A stretch of DNA of 64,000 bases, from assembly GCA_017459865.1 (NCBI GenBank), contig JAFUCD010000024.1, positions 113,497 through 177,496 of the forward strand. Direction: 5' to 3'. The notes beneath the pieces were generated by a model. It saw only the letters and a list, made by a program, of their open reading frames with translations, had not been told where the DNA came from and searched no databases. Shown here in pieces: positions 31,418 through 39,337 of this stretch. The translations under genes and the position numbers were made by a program. This stretch comes from Oscillospiraceae bacterium. GTDB taxonomy: Bacteria > Bacillota_A > Clostridia > Oscillospirales > Oscillospiraceae. Position 1 is the stretch's first letter. Each line of letters starts with the position of its first letter.

Positions 31418-32122
31418 ATGATTGAAGTAATGCTGGAACATGAGAAAAAGTACGCCACGATCCGATTCCCATGCACAGAAGCTGAACTCGCAACAAAGCT
31501 GAATGATTTTGACTTCGGCTATGATATCCACAACATGTGGGTGCATGCGTTCTTGAAGCCAAAGGAGTTTGTGCCGATGGAGCAGCAGTCGCATGATCTG
31601 GACGAGCTCAACTATCTGGCAAAGCGGATGGACAGCTTTGTAGACACTGAAAGACGGCGCTTCTTTGCTGCGGTTACACAGGAGAAGATCTATCAGATCC
31701 CGGATTTGATTAACCTGACGTTCAATCTAAATCGGTACACTGTGCTTCAGAATCTCAATAGCGCACATGCCATTGGCTTTACCTATGCGCTGGATGAAGC
31801 GGGCTGCTTGCCCGAAGAAGCGATCACAGACCCGAAATATGGAACCATCGGAAAGCAACTGCTGGAGTCCGGAACAGGGATTCTCACGAAGTATGGTGTG
31901 TTGTTCATTCACGCGGATGTGCGGCCGGAGCAGGTCTACGACGGACAGGTATTTCCCGCCTATGACTATCATGGTGGAAGCGCGGCAGAAGCTGTTATCT
32001 CTTACGGCGGAAAAGAAGAGACGCTAGTGGTTATGACTTGCGCACTTTTTTCCAAGCGTATTTGCAAGAACGCTGTGATACCAACAGATAATTCTTGCCA
32101 TTGCTCTGTGCCGGGAATATAA
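31418..32122 (+). CDS. ArdA-like antirestriction domain protein
   Basis: A 234-residue acidic protein. The central part LNDFDFGYDIHNMWVHAFLK, LDELNYLAKRMDSFVDTERRR and DLINLTFNLNRYTVLQNL follows the pattern of ArdA-type antirestriction proteins common on Firmicute mobile elements; ArdA mimics DNA and inhibits type I restriction enzymes. The last 30 residues (CALFSKRICKNAVIP...) look unlike the rest and may reflect a frameshift. The start at 31418 gives better spacing from AAGGAGG than the ATG at 31415. No other transfer gene is near. Family call is from pattern memory. Confidence 0.6.
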   Translation: MIEVMLEHEKKYATIRFPCTEAELATKLNDFDFGYDIHNMWVHAFLKPKEFVPMEQQSHDLDELNYLAKRMDSFVDTERRRFFAAVTQEKIYQIPDLINLTFNLNRYTVLQNLNSAHAIGFTYALDEAGCLPEEAITDPKYGTIGKQLLESGTGILTKYGVLFIHADVRPEQVYDGQVFPAYDYHGGSAAEAVISYGGKEETLVVMTCALFSKRICKNAVIPTDNSCHCSVPGI

Positions 32123-32159
32123 TGTTTACAAATGAAACAGGGAGGCATGGAGTAAGAAA

Positions 32160-32813
32160 ATGGCAGCCTACTTTTTCCCAAGCTGTAAAGCAACCGCTCA
32201 ATTCAAAGAGGCGAGCAAGGCGGCCAGAGCCTATGTGAATCAGAAATATGGGATCGCGCCGATCGGATGCTGCCGTCCCAATCATAAGAAGCTGACCGCA
32301 GCTGACACAGCGCTGGTGGTGTGCAACAACTGTGCCGCCATCATCGAGGAGAACACCGAGGCCACAATCGAATTCCTGTGGCAGGCCATCGACCGCGACC
32401 CGGATTTTCCGTTCCCGGATTATCACGGGGAAAAGATGACGATTCAGGACTGCTGGGTAGCGTTTGAAAAACGGCATGTGCAGGACGCGGTTCGCTCTCT
32501 GCTCCGAAAGATGAACATTGAGATTGTTGAGTTGGAGGAGAATTACGAGAAGACGAAATTCTGCGGCGTGAATCTGCTCTCCCCGTGCACAGAAAGCAAC
32601 GCGGCGCTCGCACACAAGCGATATGTGGAGCAGTTTCCCCACATGTTCACGCCAATGGAACCGGAAGAACAGGTGAAGTATTTTCAGAAGCATTGTGCGC
32701 AGATCGAGACAGAAGAGGTGGTCTGCTATTGCAAGTTCTGTACGGGCGCCATCAACACGGGCGGGAAGCATGGAATCCACATTCTGGAGCTGCTGTTTCC
32801 CGTGGAAGAATGA
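32160..32813 (+). CDS. Cys-rich HdrB/CCG-like (Fe-S)-binding protein
   Basis: A 217-residue protein with FFPSCKATAQF, PIGCCRPNHKKL, VVCNNCAAIIEEN and EEVVCYCKFCTG. The CxnCCx pattern recalls the CCG domain of heterodisulfide reductase HdrB and related proteins, which bind an unusual [4Fe-4S] cluster. A QDCWVAFEKRHVQDAVRSLL segment is also distinctive. It could reduce or bind thiols or disulfides, in keeping with the peroxiredoxin downstream. The specific family name is not certain. Confidence 0.5.
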   Translation: MAAYFFPSCKATAQFKEASKAARAYVNQKYGIAPIGCCRPNHKKLTAADTALVVCNNCAAIIEENTEATIEFLWQAIDRDPDFPFPDYHGEKMTIQDCWVAFEKRHVQDAVRSLLRKMNIEIVELEENYEKTKFCGVNLLSPCTESNAALAHKRYVEQFPHMFTPMEPEEQVKYFQKHCAQIETEEVVCYCKFCTGAINTGGKHGIHILELLFPVEE

Positions 32814-32908
32814 CGGGGAATATCGGGAAATGGCGCCTGTTCAGCCCGGCAAATCATGATGTGGGCTGATCGAATGAACCATGGTCTTTATAGATTGGAG
32901 GAAAAAAC

Positions 32909-33358
32909 ATGCTGGAAGTCGGAAAGAAAGCGCCGGATTTTTCGCTGCAGGATCAGAATGGGCAGGTACATACATTGTCATCCTATCAAGGCCGCAAGGT
33001 GATCCTGTACTTTTACCCGAAGGATATGACAAGCGGCTGTACCAGTCAGGCCTGCAGCTTCCGGGATCTGTATCCGCAGTTTCAGGAGAAGGGCGCGGTC
33101 GTCCTCGGTGTGAGCAAGGACGGCGTGGAATCGCATAAACGATTTGAAGAGACACACGGTCTGCCGTTCCCGCTGCTCTCAGACACGGGGCTTCAGGTGA
33201 TCACGGCGTACGACGTGTTGAAGCCCGCAAAGGACGGCAAGCCCTCCCGAAGCCTGATCCGGTCAACGTATCTGATCGACGAAAATGGCGTGATCGCCAA
33301 GGCGTTTGGGGCGGTCAAGGCGAAGGACAACGCAGCGCAGATGCTGGAGGAGCTTTGA
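32909..33358 (+). CDS. bcp: Peroxiredoxin, BCP type (thioredoxin-dependent thiol peroxidase)
   Basis: A 149-residue peroxiredoxin: KAPDFSLQDQNGQVHTLSSY, FYPKDMTSGCTSQACSFRD with peroxidatic Cys44 and resolving Cys49, and SLIRSTYLIDENGVI. Length and both cysteines match E. coli BCP. It reduces hydroperoxides using thioredoxin in the cytoplasm. A GGAGG site precedes the start, and the next gene follows after one base, so the two are co-translated. Confidence 0.93.
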   Translation: MLEVGKKAPDFSLQDQNGQVHTLSSYQGRKVILYFYPKDMTSGCTSQACSFRDLYPQFQEKGAVVLGVSKDGVESHKRFEETHGLPFPLLSDTGLQVITAYDVLKPAKDGKPSRSLIRSTYLIDENGVIAKAFGAVKAKDNAAQMLEEL

Positions 33359-33359
33359 G

Positions 33360-33770
33360 ATGCAGCACGAATGCAGAATCACGGTATTGGAAACGAAATG
33401 CTTTCCAGAATATCAGGAGCGGTATCTGGCGAACCCAAAATCCGGCCCTTGCCCGTTTTTCAAAAAGGGCAATACGTTTCTTCTGAAACGCACGCCCGAG
33501 CAGGATGATTTCTACCATCTGATGAACGGCAAGTTCTGCGGCGAGGCCTGGGACGCGATCAGCCGGTATGTATATACCGCGCTGCAGGGCGGATCAATCA
33601 TGAAGGGTTGGACAAATGACGACCGCATGATGATTGCCTGCTGCAACGATGGCACGAGGCCGGTGATCTTCAAGATCGAGCGCATCGACATTCCAGAGAA
33701 CGACGCCGAGCGGGAGTGGCTGGCGAAGCAGAACTTCAAGAACACAGCGGAGGATGCCTATACCGGCTGA
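33360..33770 (+). CDS. TIGR04076 family protein
   Basis: A 136-residue protein, CRITVLETKCFPEYQERYL, GPCPFFKKGNTFLL, FCGEAWDAISRYVYTALQGGS and MIACCNDGTRPVIFKIER, the pattern of the uncharacterised TIGR04076 family found in many anaerobes. It has several conserved cysteines. Start and bcp stop are one base apart (TGAGATG), which indicates coupling with the peroxiredoxin. No function is known. Confidence 0.8.
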   Translation: MQHECRITVLETKCFPEYQERYLANPKSGPCPFFKKGNTFLLKRTPEQDDFYHLMNGKFCGEAWDAISRYVYTALQGGSIMKGWTNDDRMMIACCNDGTRPVIFKIERIDIPENDAEREWLAKQNFKNTAEDAYTG

Positions 33771-33833
33771 CGGAGAATCCAAAATGAAATCGACTCTTTC
33801 GAGTGTTCGGAACGTAGATAAGTGGGAGCAATC

Positions 33834-33974
33834 ATGAAGATTCATATCATCGGTGGTCCGGGAAGCGGAAAAACCTATCTTGCTGAGATCAGAAAGCTTT
33901 TGATTCCGTATTCGGACAAGGTGATTGCTAAAGCGAATCTCTGCTTGAGAGGGGGGGAATTCTGTGAAAAATGA
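33834..33974 (+). pseudogene. P-loop NTPase N-terminal fragment
   Basis: A 46-codon ORF, MKIHIIGGPGSGKTYLAE..., with a clean Walker A (GGPGSGKT) at the N-terminus as in adenylate-kinase-like topology-modulation proteins, which are normally about 170 residues. Nothing of the rest is present; the frame stops inside the start of the nitroreductase gene it overlaps by 11 bp. It is most likely the remnant of a gene replaced by the nitroreductase. Confidence 0.6.
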
Positions 33975-34491
33975 ACTGTTCCAACTGACGTCGCGTCGGC
34001 GTTCGGTGCGTAAATACACAAATGCCCATATCTCTGATGAAGTGCTGAACGAGATCATGAAGGTGGCGCTGACGGCGCCGTGCTCCTTCGGCCACATGCC
34101 GGTGGAATTTGTCGTAGTCCGCGACAAGGACACCATTCGGGAAATTGCTGCATGCAAAAGTCTTGGCGGCTCGCAAATTATCGGCGCGGACGCTGTGATC
34201 GTGGTCATGGTAAACCTTGACCGAGGTGAGTTCTGGATCGAGGACGGCGCCATCGCGTCCTCTTACATCCTGCTTGCAGCAGAGCAATATGACGTCGGCG
34301 CCTGCTGGGTCCATATCCGCAACCGGACCGGCAGGAAGAAGTCTTCCGATGAAGAGATCCGGGCGCTTCTCGGCGTGCCGGATGGCTACGCAGTCTTAAA
34401 TCTGGTCGCGCTCGGCGAGAAGGGAGAACACAAGAAGGCCTACACCGAGAACGATTTTGACTTTGCGAAGGTGCATTACGAAAAATATTGA
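33964..34491 (+). CDS. Nitroreductase family protein D
   Basis: A 175-residue FMN enzyme that probably starts at GTG 33964, after GAGGGGGGG: LFQLTSRRRSVRKYTNAHISDE, LTAPCSFGHMPVEFVVV, AAEQYDVGACWVHIRNRTG and YAVLNLVALGEKGEHK. It is more divergent than the other three nitroreductases. It follows a truncated P-loop gene and is ended by a hairpin terminator at 34542. Confidence 0.88.
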   Translation: MKNELFQLTSRRRSVRKYTNAHISDEVLNEIMKVALTAPCSFGHMPVEFVVVRDKDTIREIAACKSLGGSQIIGADAVIVVMVNLDRGEFWIEDGAIASSYILLAAEQYDVGACWVHIRNRTGRKKSSDEEIRALLGVPDGYAVLNLVALGEKGEHKKAYTENDFDFAKVHYEKY

Positions 34492-34541
34492 AATCAGACG
34501 CAGAGAATAAGTTTACATAATTTTGTATTCAGGACAGAAAC

Positions 34542-34571
34542 ACTCCCATGCTCAGAAAACAGCATGGGAGT
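34542..34571 (+). terminator. Hairpin terminator after nitroreductase D
   Basis: An 11-bp perfect stem ACTCCCATGCT (34542-34552) and AGCATGGGAGT (34561-34571) with TATTCTAT after it. It stands between the rightward nitroreductase and the convergent ABC permease gene; the rest of this 200-bp gap shows nothing else. Confidence 0.7.
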
Positions 34572-34693
34572 TATTCTATGAAGATGAAAGATTTGAAATC
34601 AATCCGCTGCAGCGATTGGGGCGATGCGGCACGCTCATTGTCTAATGATTTATGAAAAGCATTCTTTTGGCCTCCCTTGGCTCCTCTCCTCCC

Positions 34694-35890
34694 TTACAGC
34701 GGAAGATCCTTGCGGGAGAAGCGAATCGCGCCCGCCGTATAGGTGACAATCGCGATGATTCCCAGCACCGCGAGCTTCCAGAGAAAGCCGAGATCCGGCG
34801 CCTCGGTCCCGATGGTTTGAATCCGGCTGATGTCAAACAGACTGATCAGCGTCAACTTATTGAAAACCCCGAGCACATCCACTCCAATGCCCATGGCAAC
34901 AAGTTCCTCAGAGCCGAACATCCCCAACAGAGACGCCAAAAAGCACCAAACCGCAATCCCACCGCCGAACGCGAGAGACTTGGCACTTTCGTTAAAGATG
35001 CAGCTGCCGAGATAGCAGATCCCGGCGATGGCCTCCACTAGGATATACAGCCCCAAAAACAGGCATAACAGACGCGGAACACAGACCTCGCCGAACAGAA
35101 CTTTCGTACTGACGATGCGCACAATGCAGCCGATGGAGAGAATCACCAGCGGCGCGAGCACCAGATAGATGAGCTGCGTCACGGCGACAGCGGAGCGCCG
35201 ATTTGGCGCGGACAGGAGATAGGCCATGGAGCCGCGATCGACCTGACTTGCGATGAGCGCGTTGGCCGCGATGATCACAAACAGAAACTGAACCAGCGCG
35301 CCCATGGCGGTGTAATAGACGCGGTTGATCATGGACGAAAGATCCATGTCCTGCATCTGCTCCAGATCCTCGGCAGAGATCCCCATTTCCTCCAGCATGG
35401 TATCGACCATGTCCGCGAGGCTCAGCGGCTCGGCGGTAAACACGCCTGTCCGCCCTGCGAGCGCATACTGATATTCAAAGGTGCGCACCAGCGTTTCAGG
35501 CCTGGTATCCGTCTGTCGGATCCTATCGATCACGGCGAGAAAGCCCTCCCGGCTGAGTTGTGCGGAATCCTCGGGCTGATTGGCGTTGTAGAGCGAAAAC
35601 ACACTATCATAAGACTCCGCCGCGTCATCTGCGAGAAAATCCTCATAGGAGAGCGCCGAGCCGGTCATCTCATCATAAGCCGCCAGCGCGCCGAGGTAGG
35701 TAAAAAACATCTTCTGCGTCTCTTTATCCGCCGGGTTTCCGGCATCAGAGACCAGCATGCTCGCGGCCAGATTCGTCGCCGCGGTGAAAAGGCAGAACAC
35801 CAGCGTGATCACCAGCATCAGCGGGAGATTGGTTCTGACTGTATAGCCGAACAGGACGCCGGAAAAGGCTTTTGTCTCCTGATTATGCAT
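34694..35890 (-). CDS. ABC transporter permease
   Basis: A 398-residue membrane protein with one N-terminal helix (LPLMLVITLVFCLFTAATNL), a long extracytoplasmic loop of about 150 residues and five helices in the C-terminal half (ALVQFLFVIIAANALIA, YLVLAPLVILSIGCIV, FGGGIAVWCFLASLLGMFG). This is the ABC-2-type layout of drug or lantibiotic exporters. Its start overlaps the ATPase gene end by 8 bp. Regulated with it by the divergent TetR protein. Confidence 0.85.
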   Translation of the reverse strand: MHNQETKAFSGVLFGYTVRTNLPLMLVITLVFCLFTAATNLAASMLVSDAGNPADKETQKMFFTYLGALAAYDEMTGSALSYEDFLADDAAESYDSVFSLYNANQPEDSAQLSREGFLAVIDRIRQTDTRPETLVRTFEYQYALAGRTGVFTAEPLSLADMVDTMLEEMGISAEDLEQMQDMDLSSMINRVYYTAMGALVQFLFVIIAANALIASQVDRGSMAYLLSAPNRRSAVAVTQLIYLVLAPLVILSIGCIVRIVSTKVLFGEVCVPRLLCLFLGLYILVEAIAGICYLGSCIFNESAKSLAFGGGIAVWCFLASLLGMFGSEELVAMGIGVDVLGVFNKLTLISLFDISRIQTIGTEAPDLGFLWKLAVLGIIAIVTYTAGAIRFSRKDLPL

Positions 35891-36629
35891 GGCTGCCGCC
35901 TCCTTTCTCCGCGTGAACATCCGTGCGATAGAAATCCATGAAATACTGCTCCAGATCAAACGCGGGGTCCGCTCTGCGCCGGGTCTTGAGATCCAGCTGG
36001 GAAACGATGTGCCCCTCCTTGATGATTGCGAGCCTGTCACAGGCGACATCCACCTCATGGAAGATGTGCGAGGAGAGAAAGAACGTCTTCCCCCGCGCTT
36101 TTTCCTCCGAGAGAAAGTCAATAAACTCCTGCTGCATCAGCGGATCCAGGCCAGAGGAGGGCTCATCCAGAATGAGAATTTGCGGATCATGCAGAAAGGC
36201 CGCGACAATGGCGAGCTTTCGCTTCATGCCAAAGCTCATCTTCTTGACATTGGACGAGGTGTCCAATCGGAACCGCTCCACCAGCGCATCGGTACGGCGG
36301 CTGTCCGTGATACCGCGCATGCGCTCCATCATGCGCAGAAAGGCGGCGCCGCTCATGCCGGTGGGCAGCGCGATTTCGCCGGGAATGTAGCCAATGTAAT
36401 TTTTCAGAACTGCCGCTTCCCGCCAGCTGTCCATCCCGAGGATCGACGCGCTCCCGTGGTCCGACCGGATAAAGCCCATCAGCTGCCGGATTGTCGTGGT
36501 CTTTCCGGCACCGTTTGGCCCCAGAAATCCGTAGCATTCGCCCTCCCGCACCCGGAGCGTAATGTCAAACGCGCCGCGCCCGAGTCCGAAGTCCTTCGTC
36601 ATGTGGTCGATGATGATGGTATCTCCCAT
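35883..36629 (-). CDS. ABC transporter ATP-binding protein
   Basis: A 248-residue ATPase: Walker A GPNGAGKTTT, Walker B LILDEPSSGLDP, and a reduced signature MSFGMKRKLAI in place of LSGGQ, as in many ABC-2 exporters. The start at 36629 follows GGAGGAAGCGTT; an upstream in-frame ATG overlaps that ribosome site and is less likely. Partner of the permease downstream. Substrate not deducible; export of a toxic compound is the usual role for TetR-linked pairs of this type. Confidence 0.93.
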   Translation of the reverse strand: MGDTIIIDHMTKDFGLGRGAFDITLRVREGECYGFLGPNGAGKTTTIRQLMGFIRSDHGSASILGMDSWREAAVLKNYIGYIPGEIALPTGMSGAAFLRMMERMRGITDSRRTDALVERFRLDTSSNVKKMSFGMKRKLAIVAAFLHDPQILILDEPSSGLDPLMQQEFIDFLSEEKARGKTFFLSSHIFHEVDVACDRLAIIKEGHIVSQLDLKTRRRADPAFDLEQYFMDFYRTDVHAEKGGGSHA

Positions 36630-36660
36630 AACGCTTCCTCCTTGCAATCGGTAGACACAT

Positions 36661-36683
36661 GTCTTATAATCCGAGTATAAGAC
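36661..36683. promoter_or_regulatory. Candidate TetR operator for the ABC exporter
   Basis: GTCTTATA (36661-36668) and TATAAGAC (36676-36683) form a perfect 8-bp inverted repeat with a 7-base spacer in the 114-bp divergent region between the ATPase and TetR genes. The dyad overlaps likely promoter sequences for both directions. Confidence 0.7.
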
Positions 36684-36743
36684 TTTTGATCTCGGGAATC
36701 AATTTACAGATTGCCTGAGACTGTCGAGTGATGGGAGAGAGCC

Positions 36744-37316
36744 ATGAACAAGCAGCCGGAGGTTACAGACGCGACCAGAGCCGCCTTTGTGGAGGTGTTC
36801 TGCGCGCTTTATAAAGATAACCCGATCGAGAAGATCACGGTCACGCAGATCGTGCGGCAGACCGGTTACAGCCGCGCGACCTTTTATCATTATTTTCATG
36901 ATGTGTACGAGGTGCTGGAGTATGTGGAAGATTCCTTTCTCGCCACTATGATGGGGACAATCCGCCGCAATCTGCAATCCGGGCAGCCGCTGGACCGATT
37001 TGCGGAGTCCTTTATCGGCCTAATCCAAAAGGAACGGAAGCGGATCGATTTGTTTCTCGGCGGCGTCCACAGCTCACAGTTTCTGAGCAAGCTGATGGAC
37101 CATGCGCTGCCGGTTCTGATGGAGGCCTTTGCCATCGGGTCGGAAAACCCGACCTCCGTCTACGCGCTGAAATTTTATATCGCCGGTCTGTCCTCTGTAC
37201 TGGCGTCCTGGCTGAGAGCCGATCAGACCTTCTCGATCGAGATGCTCGCCGATTTAATCAAAGGCATCCTGGAGGATGGCGTTCTCAAACAACTTTCTGT
37301 CAATTCCCTTAATTGA
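36744..37316 (+). CDS. TetR/AcrR family transcriptional regulator
   Basis: A 190-residue regulator: HTH about 10-55 (VEVFCALYKDNPIEKITVTQ, TGYSRATFYHYFHDVYEVLEY) and a TetR_C-like domain (FIGLIQKERKRIDLFLGGVH). It diverges from the ABC exporter pair with a perfect inverted repeat between, so it is very probably its repressor. Confidence 0.92.
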   Translation: MNKQPEVTDATRAAFVEVFCALYKDNPIEKITVTQIVRQTGYSRATFYHYFHDVYEVLEYVEDSFLATMMGTIRRNLQSGQPLDRFAESFIGLIQKERKRIDLFLGGVHSSQFLSKLMDHALPVLMEAFAIGSENPTSVYALKFYIAGLSSVLASWLRADQTFSIEMLADLIKGILEDGVLKQLSVNSLN

Positions 37317-37342
37317 TAAATCGAAGCTTGCGGTGATGTACT

Positions 37343-37795
37343 ATGAAGAACAAGACAATGCGTGAGCAAGTGGAATCCTACGCAAAGAAACAGTATCATG
37401 TGGAGCCTGAGCAGCTTCCGTTTAATCACGAGGACTACGCAATTTTGCGGCACACAGACAGCGGTAAATGGTTTGCTGTTTTTATTGTGAAATCCTGTAA
37501 AGAGTTCGGACTTGATGGTGACGGTGACGCAGAGATCGTCAGCCTAAAGATTCGCGATTCGCTGTTAGCCGATATACTTGTACAGCAGCCTGGGTATCTA
37601 CGCGGTTATCCGAGTGTCAAATGGAATTGGGTTTCTGTCGTCCTGGATGGTACCGTTCCGTTCGAAGATATTTGTCAATGGTTGGATGAAAGCTTCAATG
37701 CAACAGTATCAAAGGCCAAGAATCAAAAAACACCTTTGCCCAAAAGAGAATTGCGAAACCATGAAGAGGGAGACAATGAATCGTATATTTCATAG
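37343..37795 (+). CDS. MmcQ/YjbR family protein
   Basis: A 150-residue protein: VESYAKKQYHVEPEQLPF, YAILRHTDSGKWFAVFIV, GYLRGYPSVKWNWVSVVLDG and EDICQWLDESFNATVSK, the CyaY-like fold of the MmcQ/YjbR family, with unknown biochemical role. The gene is clearly more AT-rich than the ABC and TetR genes before it, which suggests a different origin. It is followed directly by an AraC fragment in opposite orientation. Confidence 0.85.
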   Translation: MKNKTMREQVESYAKKQYHVEPEQLPFNHEDYAILRHTDSGKWFAVFIVKSCKEFGLDGDGDAEIVSLKIRDSLLADILVQQPGYLRGYPSVKWNWVSVVLDGTVPFEDICQWLDESFNATVSKAKNQKTPLPKRELRNHEEGDNESYIS

Positions 37796-37797
37796 GC

Positions 37798-38079
37798 TCA
37801 GTGTTCAATTAGTGTCAGGCCCGTCTCCTTTTTGAATCGTGCGGAAAGATGGGTGCGGCTCATGAAAAAAGTCTTTGCCATATCCTCCGTGCGGATCGGC
37901 TCGCTTAGATGGTGCTGCACATAGTTCGCCGCCTCCAATGTCAGCTTTGCCGGCTGCGCTCCCCGGCGTACGCGCTCCACCTGCTCGGCATATTCCAGCA
38001 CCATGCTGTAATGCAGATTAAAAATGAGGATATGGAGAAGACTAGTGTCAACCCTAACAAACGCGCTGTTATTTGAGAG
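37798..38079 (-). pseudogene. AraC family regulator, C-terminal fragment
   Basis: The minus strand reads LEAANYVQHHLSEPIRTEDMAKTFF and SRTHLSARFKKETGLTL, the double-HTH region of an AraC protein, then stops early (LIEH, stop) where the second HTH should continue. Upstream, the frame runs straight into the boundary repeat at 38.08 kb, so the sensor domain has been replaced by the repeat. Both ends are therefore lost. Confidence 0.75.
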
Positions 38080-38081
38080 AG

Positions 38082-38268
38082 TATCTTTTAAGTTCATACG
38101 CAGAATTGACCCATAGTTCAGATTTGGGGCGTTAGGGTTCAGAAAAAAGATCATAAAAGCATTGAAAATCAAGGAATCCCTTGAATTACAACGCCTCTGA
38201 AAATATCTTTTTCGTTCACTCGTGCCAGAAAAGAAACCTCTTTTGTCTAATGGGACAAGAGAGGTTTC
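38082..38268 (+). repeat. Boundary module 7: two direct cores plus a different terminator
   Basis: Long form with cores from 38082 (TATCTTTTAAGTTCATACG) and 38203 (ATATCTTTTTCGTTCACTCG), about 122 bp apart. The spacer (AGCATTGAAAATCAAGG, AATCCCTTGAATTACAACGCC) closely matches that of module 5. Here the right core is followed not by the TTCG hairpin but by another strong one: GAAACCTC-TTTTGTC (38233-38247) pairing with GACAAGA-GAGGTTTC (38254-38268). The core is thus separable from the terminator. The module disrupts an AraC gene. Confidence 0.82.
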
Positions 38269-38337
38269 TTCGTTGTTGATTGCCGTTGAGATTTATGGCA
38301 TCATTTTCATAAGCAAAAAGGGCGCGGAGGAATCTGT

Positions 38338-38721
38338 ATGAAGTATAGCGTTAAAATGATTATTCGGCATACGGTTGAAACCGGAGAGGTGTTTTTGGAG
38401 GAGTCCATTCTAATGTTGGATGCCGCCTCGTTCGACGATGCATATTTTAAGGCAGAGATATATGTGAAAGAAAATGATCTCTGCGCCGGATATGAAAATA
38501 TGTATGGGAAGCGAGTGCATTCGGAAATCGTATCTTATGCAGATTGTTTTTTAGTGTATGATGGTGAGCGCGCTGTTGAAGTCTATTCTTCTATCAGACG
38601 ATGCAGTAATGAAATGAGTGAAAGGGCAATTCTTTCAGTCTTGGAGGATTCATGCGTGAGAGAAAATATGCTTCCTCTCAGACAGTGGGCAGATCCGGAT
38701 CATTCGGAAGAACCAGGCTGA
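38338..38721 (+). CDS. DUF4288-like protein
   Basis: A 127-residue acidic protein: YSVKMIIRHTVETGEVFLEESILMLDA-type N-terminus, FDDAYFKAEIYVKEND and SYADCFLVYDGERAVEVYSSI, in the pattern of DUF4288. No function is known for the family. It is AT-rich compared with the following Nudix gene and lies just beyond boundary module 7. GGAGG precedes the start. Confidence 0.65.
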   Translation: MKYSVKMIIRHTVETGEVFLEESILMLDAASFDDAYFKAEIYVKENDLCAGYENMYGKRVHSEIVSYADCFLVYDGERAVEVYSSIRRCSNEMSERAILSVLEDSCVRENMLPLRQWADPDHSEEPG

Positions 38722-38793
38722 TTTGAGAGATGTCTAAGCATCCGAACAGGGTGTGCTTTTTTTGCTGCGCAGCATGATGATTCCTCGTATGAT

Positions 38794-39306
38794 TCACACT
38801 TCATACCCGAGCTGCTTCATAAACGCGCGGTAGATGCCGTAGGCGCCCGGGCCTGCGGCTTCCGGGAACATGTAGTCCGGCATCTCGTCTGCCGGGACCC
38901 AGCGGGCGTCGACGACCTCCTCAGAGCATACGAGCGGCTGCTTTTCACATCTGCCGATGAATCGGTGCATGAGCTGACCGTGCTTTGCAAACCAGAAGGA
39001 GCCCACCGGCTCGAGGGACGTGAGCGTGACGCCGAGCTCTTCCAGGACCTCGCGCGCCGCCGCCTGCTCGGCGGTCTCGTCGGGCTTGATGTAGCCCGAG
39101 GTGAACACACCGTACTGTGTGGACAGATGCGGCTGGTGCGTCAGAGCGACCTCATTCAGCTCGTCTGCCACGAGCACGAGCACGCAGCTCGGGAACATGT
39201 CGAACCACGGGCGCCTGCAGCTCTCGCAGAACGGCACCAGGCCGTCGTCGCCGATCGGCTGTTCGATCAGCTTTTCGCCGCATTGCGGACAATGGATAAA
39301 ACGCAC
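38794..39306 (-). CDS. Nudix hydrolase with N-terminal zinc ribbon (NudC-like)
   Basis: A 170-residue protein: zinc ribbon CPQCG and CESC at residues 6-32, then a Nudix box GYIKPDETAEQAAAREVLEE (GX5EX7REUXEEXGU). NAD+ diphosphatases share this zinc ribbon plus Nudix order, though they are longer; this short form may hydrolyse NAD-like or other nucleotide diphosphates. Neighbouring isochorismatase and radical SAM genes run in the same direction. Confidence 0.88.
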   Translation of the reverse strand: MRFIHCPQCGEKLIEQPIGDDGLVPFCESCRRPWFDMFPSCVLVLVADELNEVALTHQPHLSTQYGVFTSGYIKPDETAEQAAAREVLEELGVTLTSLEPVGSFWFAKHGQLMHRFIGRCEKQPLVCSEEVVDARWVPADEMPDYMFPEAAGPGAYGIYRAFMKQLGYEV

Positions 39307-39337
39307 AGATATGCCTCCTTGTGCTGAGTTGGAATGT

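Noticed and set aside
31418..32122. ArdA-like gene as evidence that the whole 12-38 kb region is a conjugative element
   Set aside because: No relaxase, coupling protein, type IV secretion or replication gene is present in the window, so a single antirestriction-like gene cannot carry that claim.
34578..34655. Twenty-five-codon ORF after the hairpin at 34.55 kb
   Set aside because: It lies in the terminator tail with no separate ribosome site and no recognisable sequence.
12557..38268. Integron attC array as explanation of the boundary repeats
   Set aside because: attC sites need an RYYYAAC box first and a GTTRRRY box last. The only pairing found in the spacers has the GTT side first and the AAC side last on both strands. 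No integron integrase is present, and the blocks contain several genes in both orientations.
12557..38268. CRISPR array
   Set aside because: The repeats are kilobases apart with genes between them, and no cas gene is seen.
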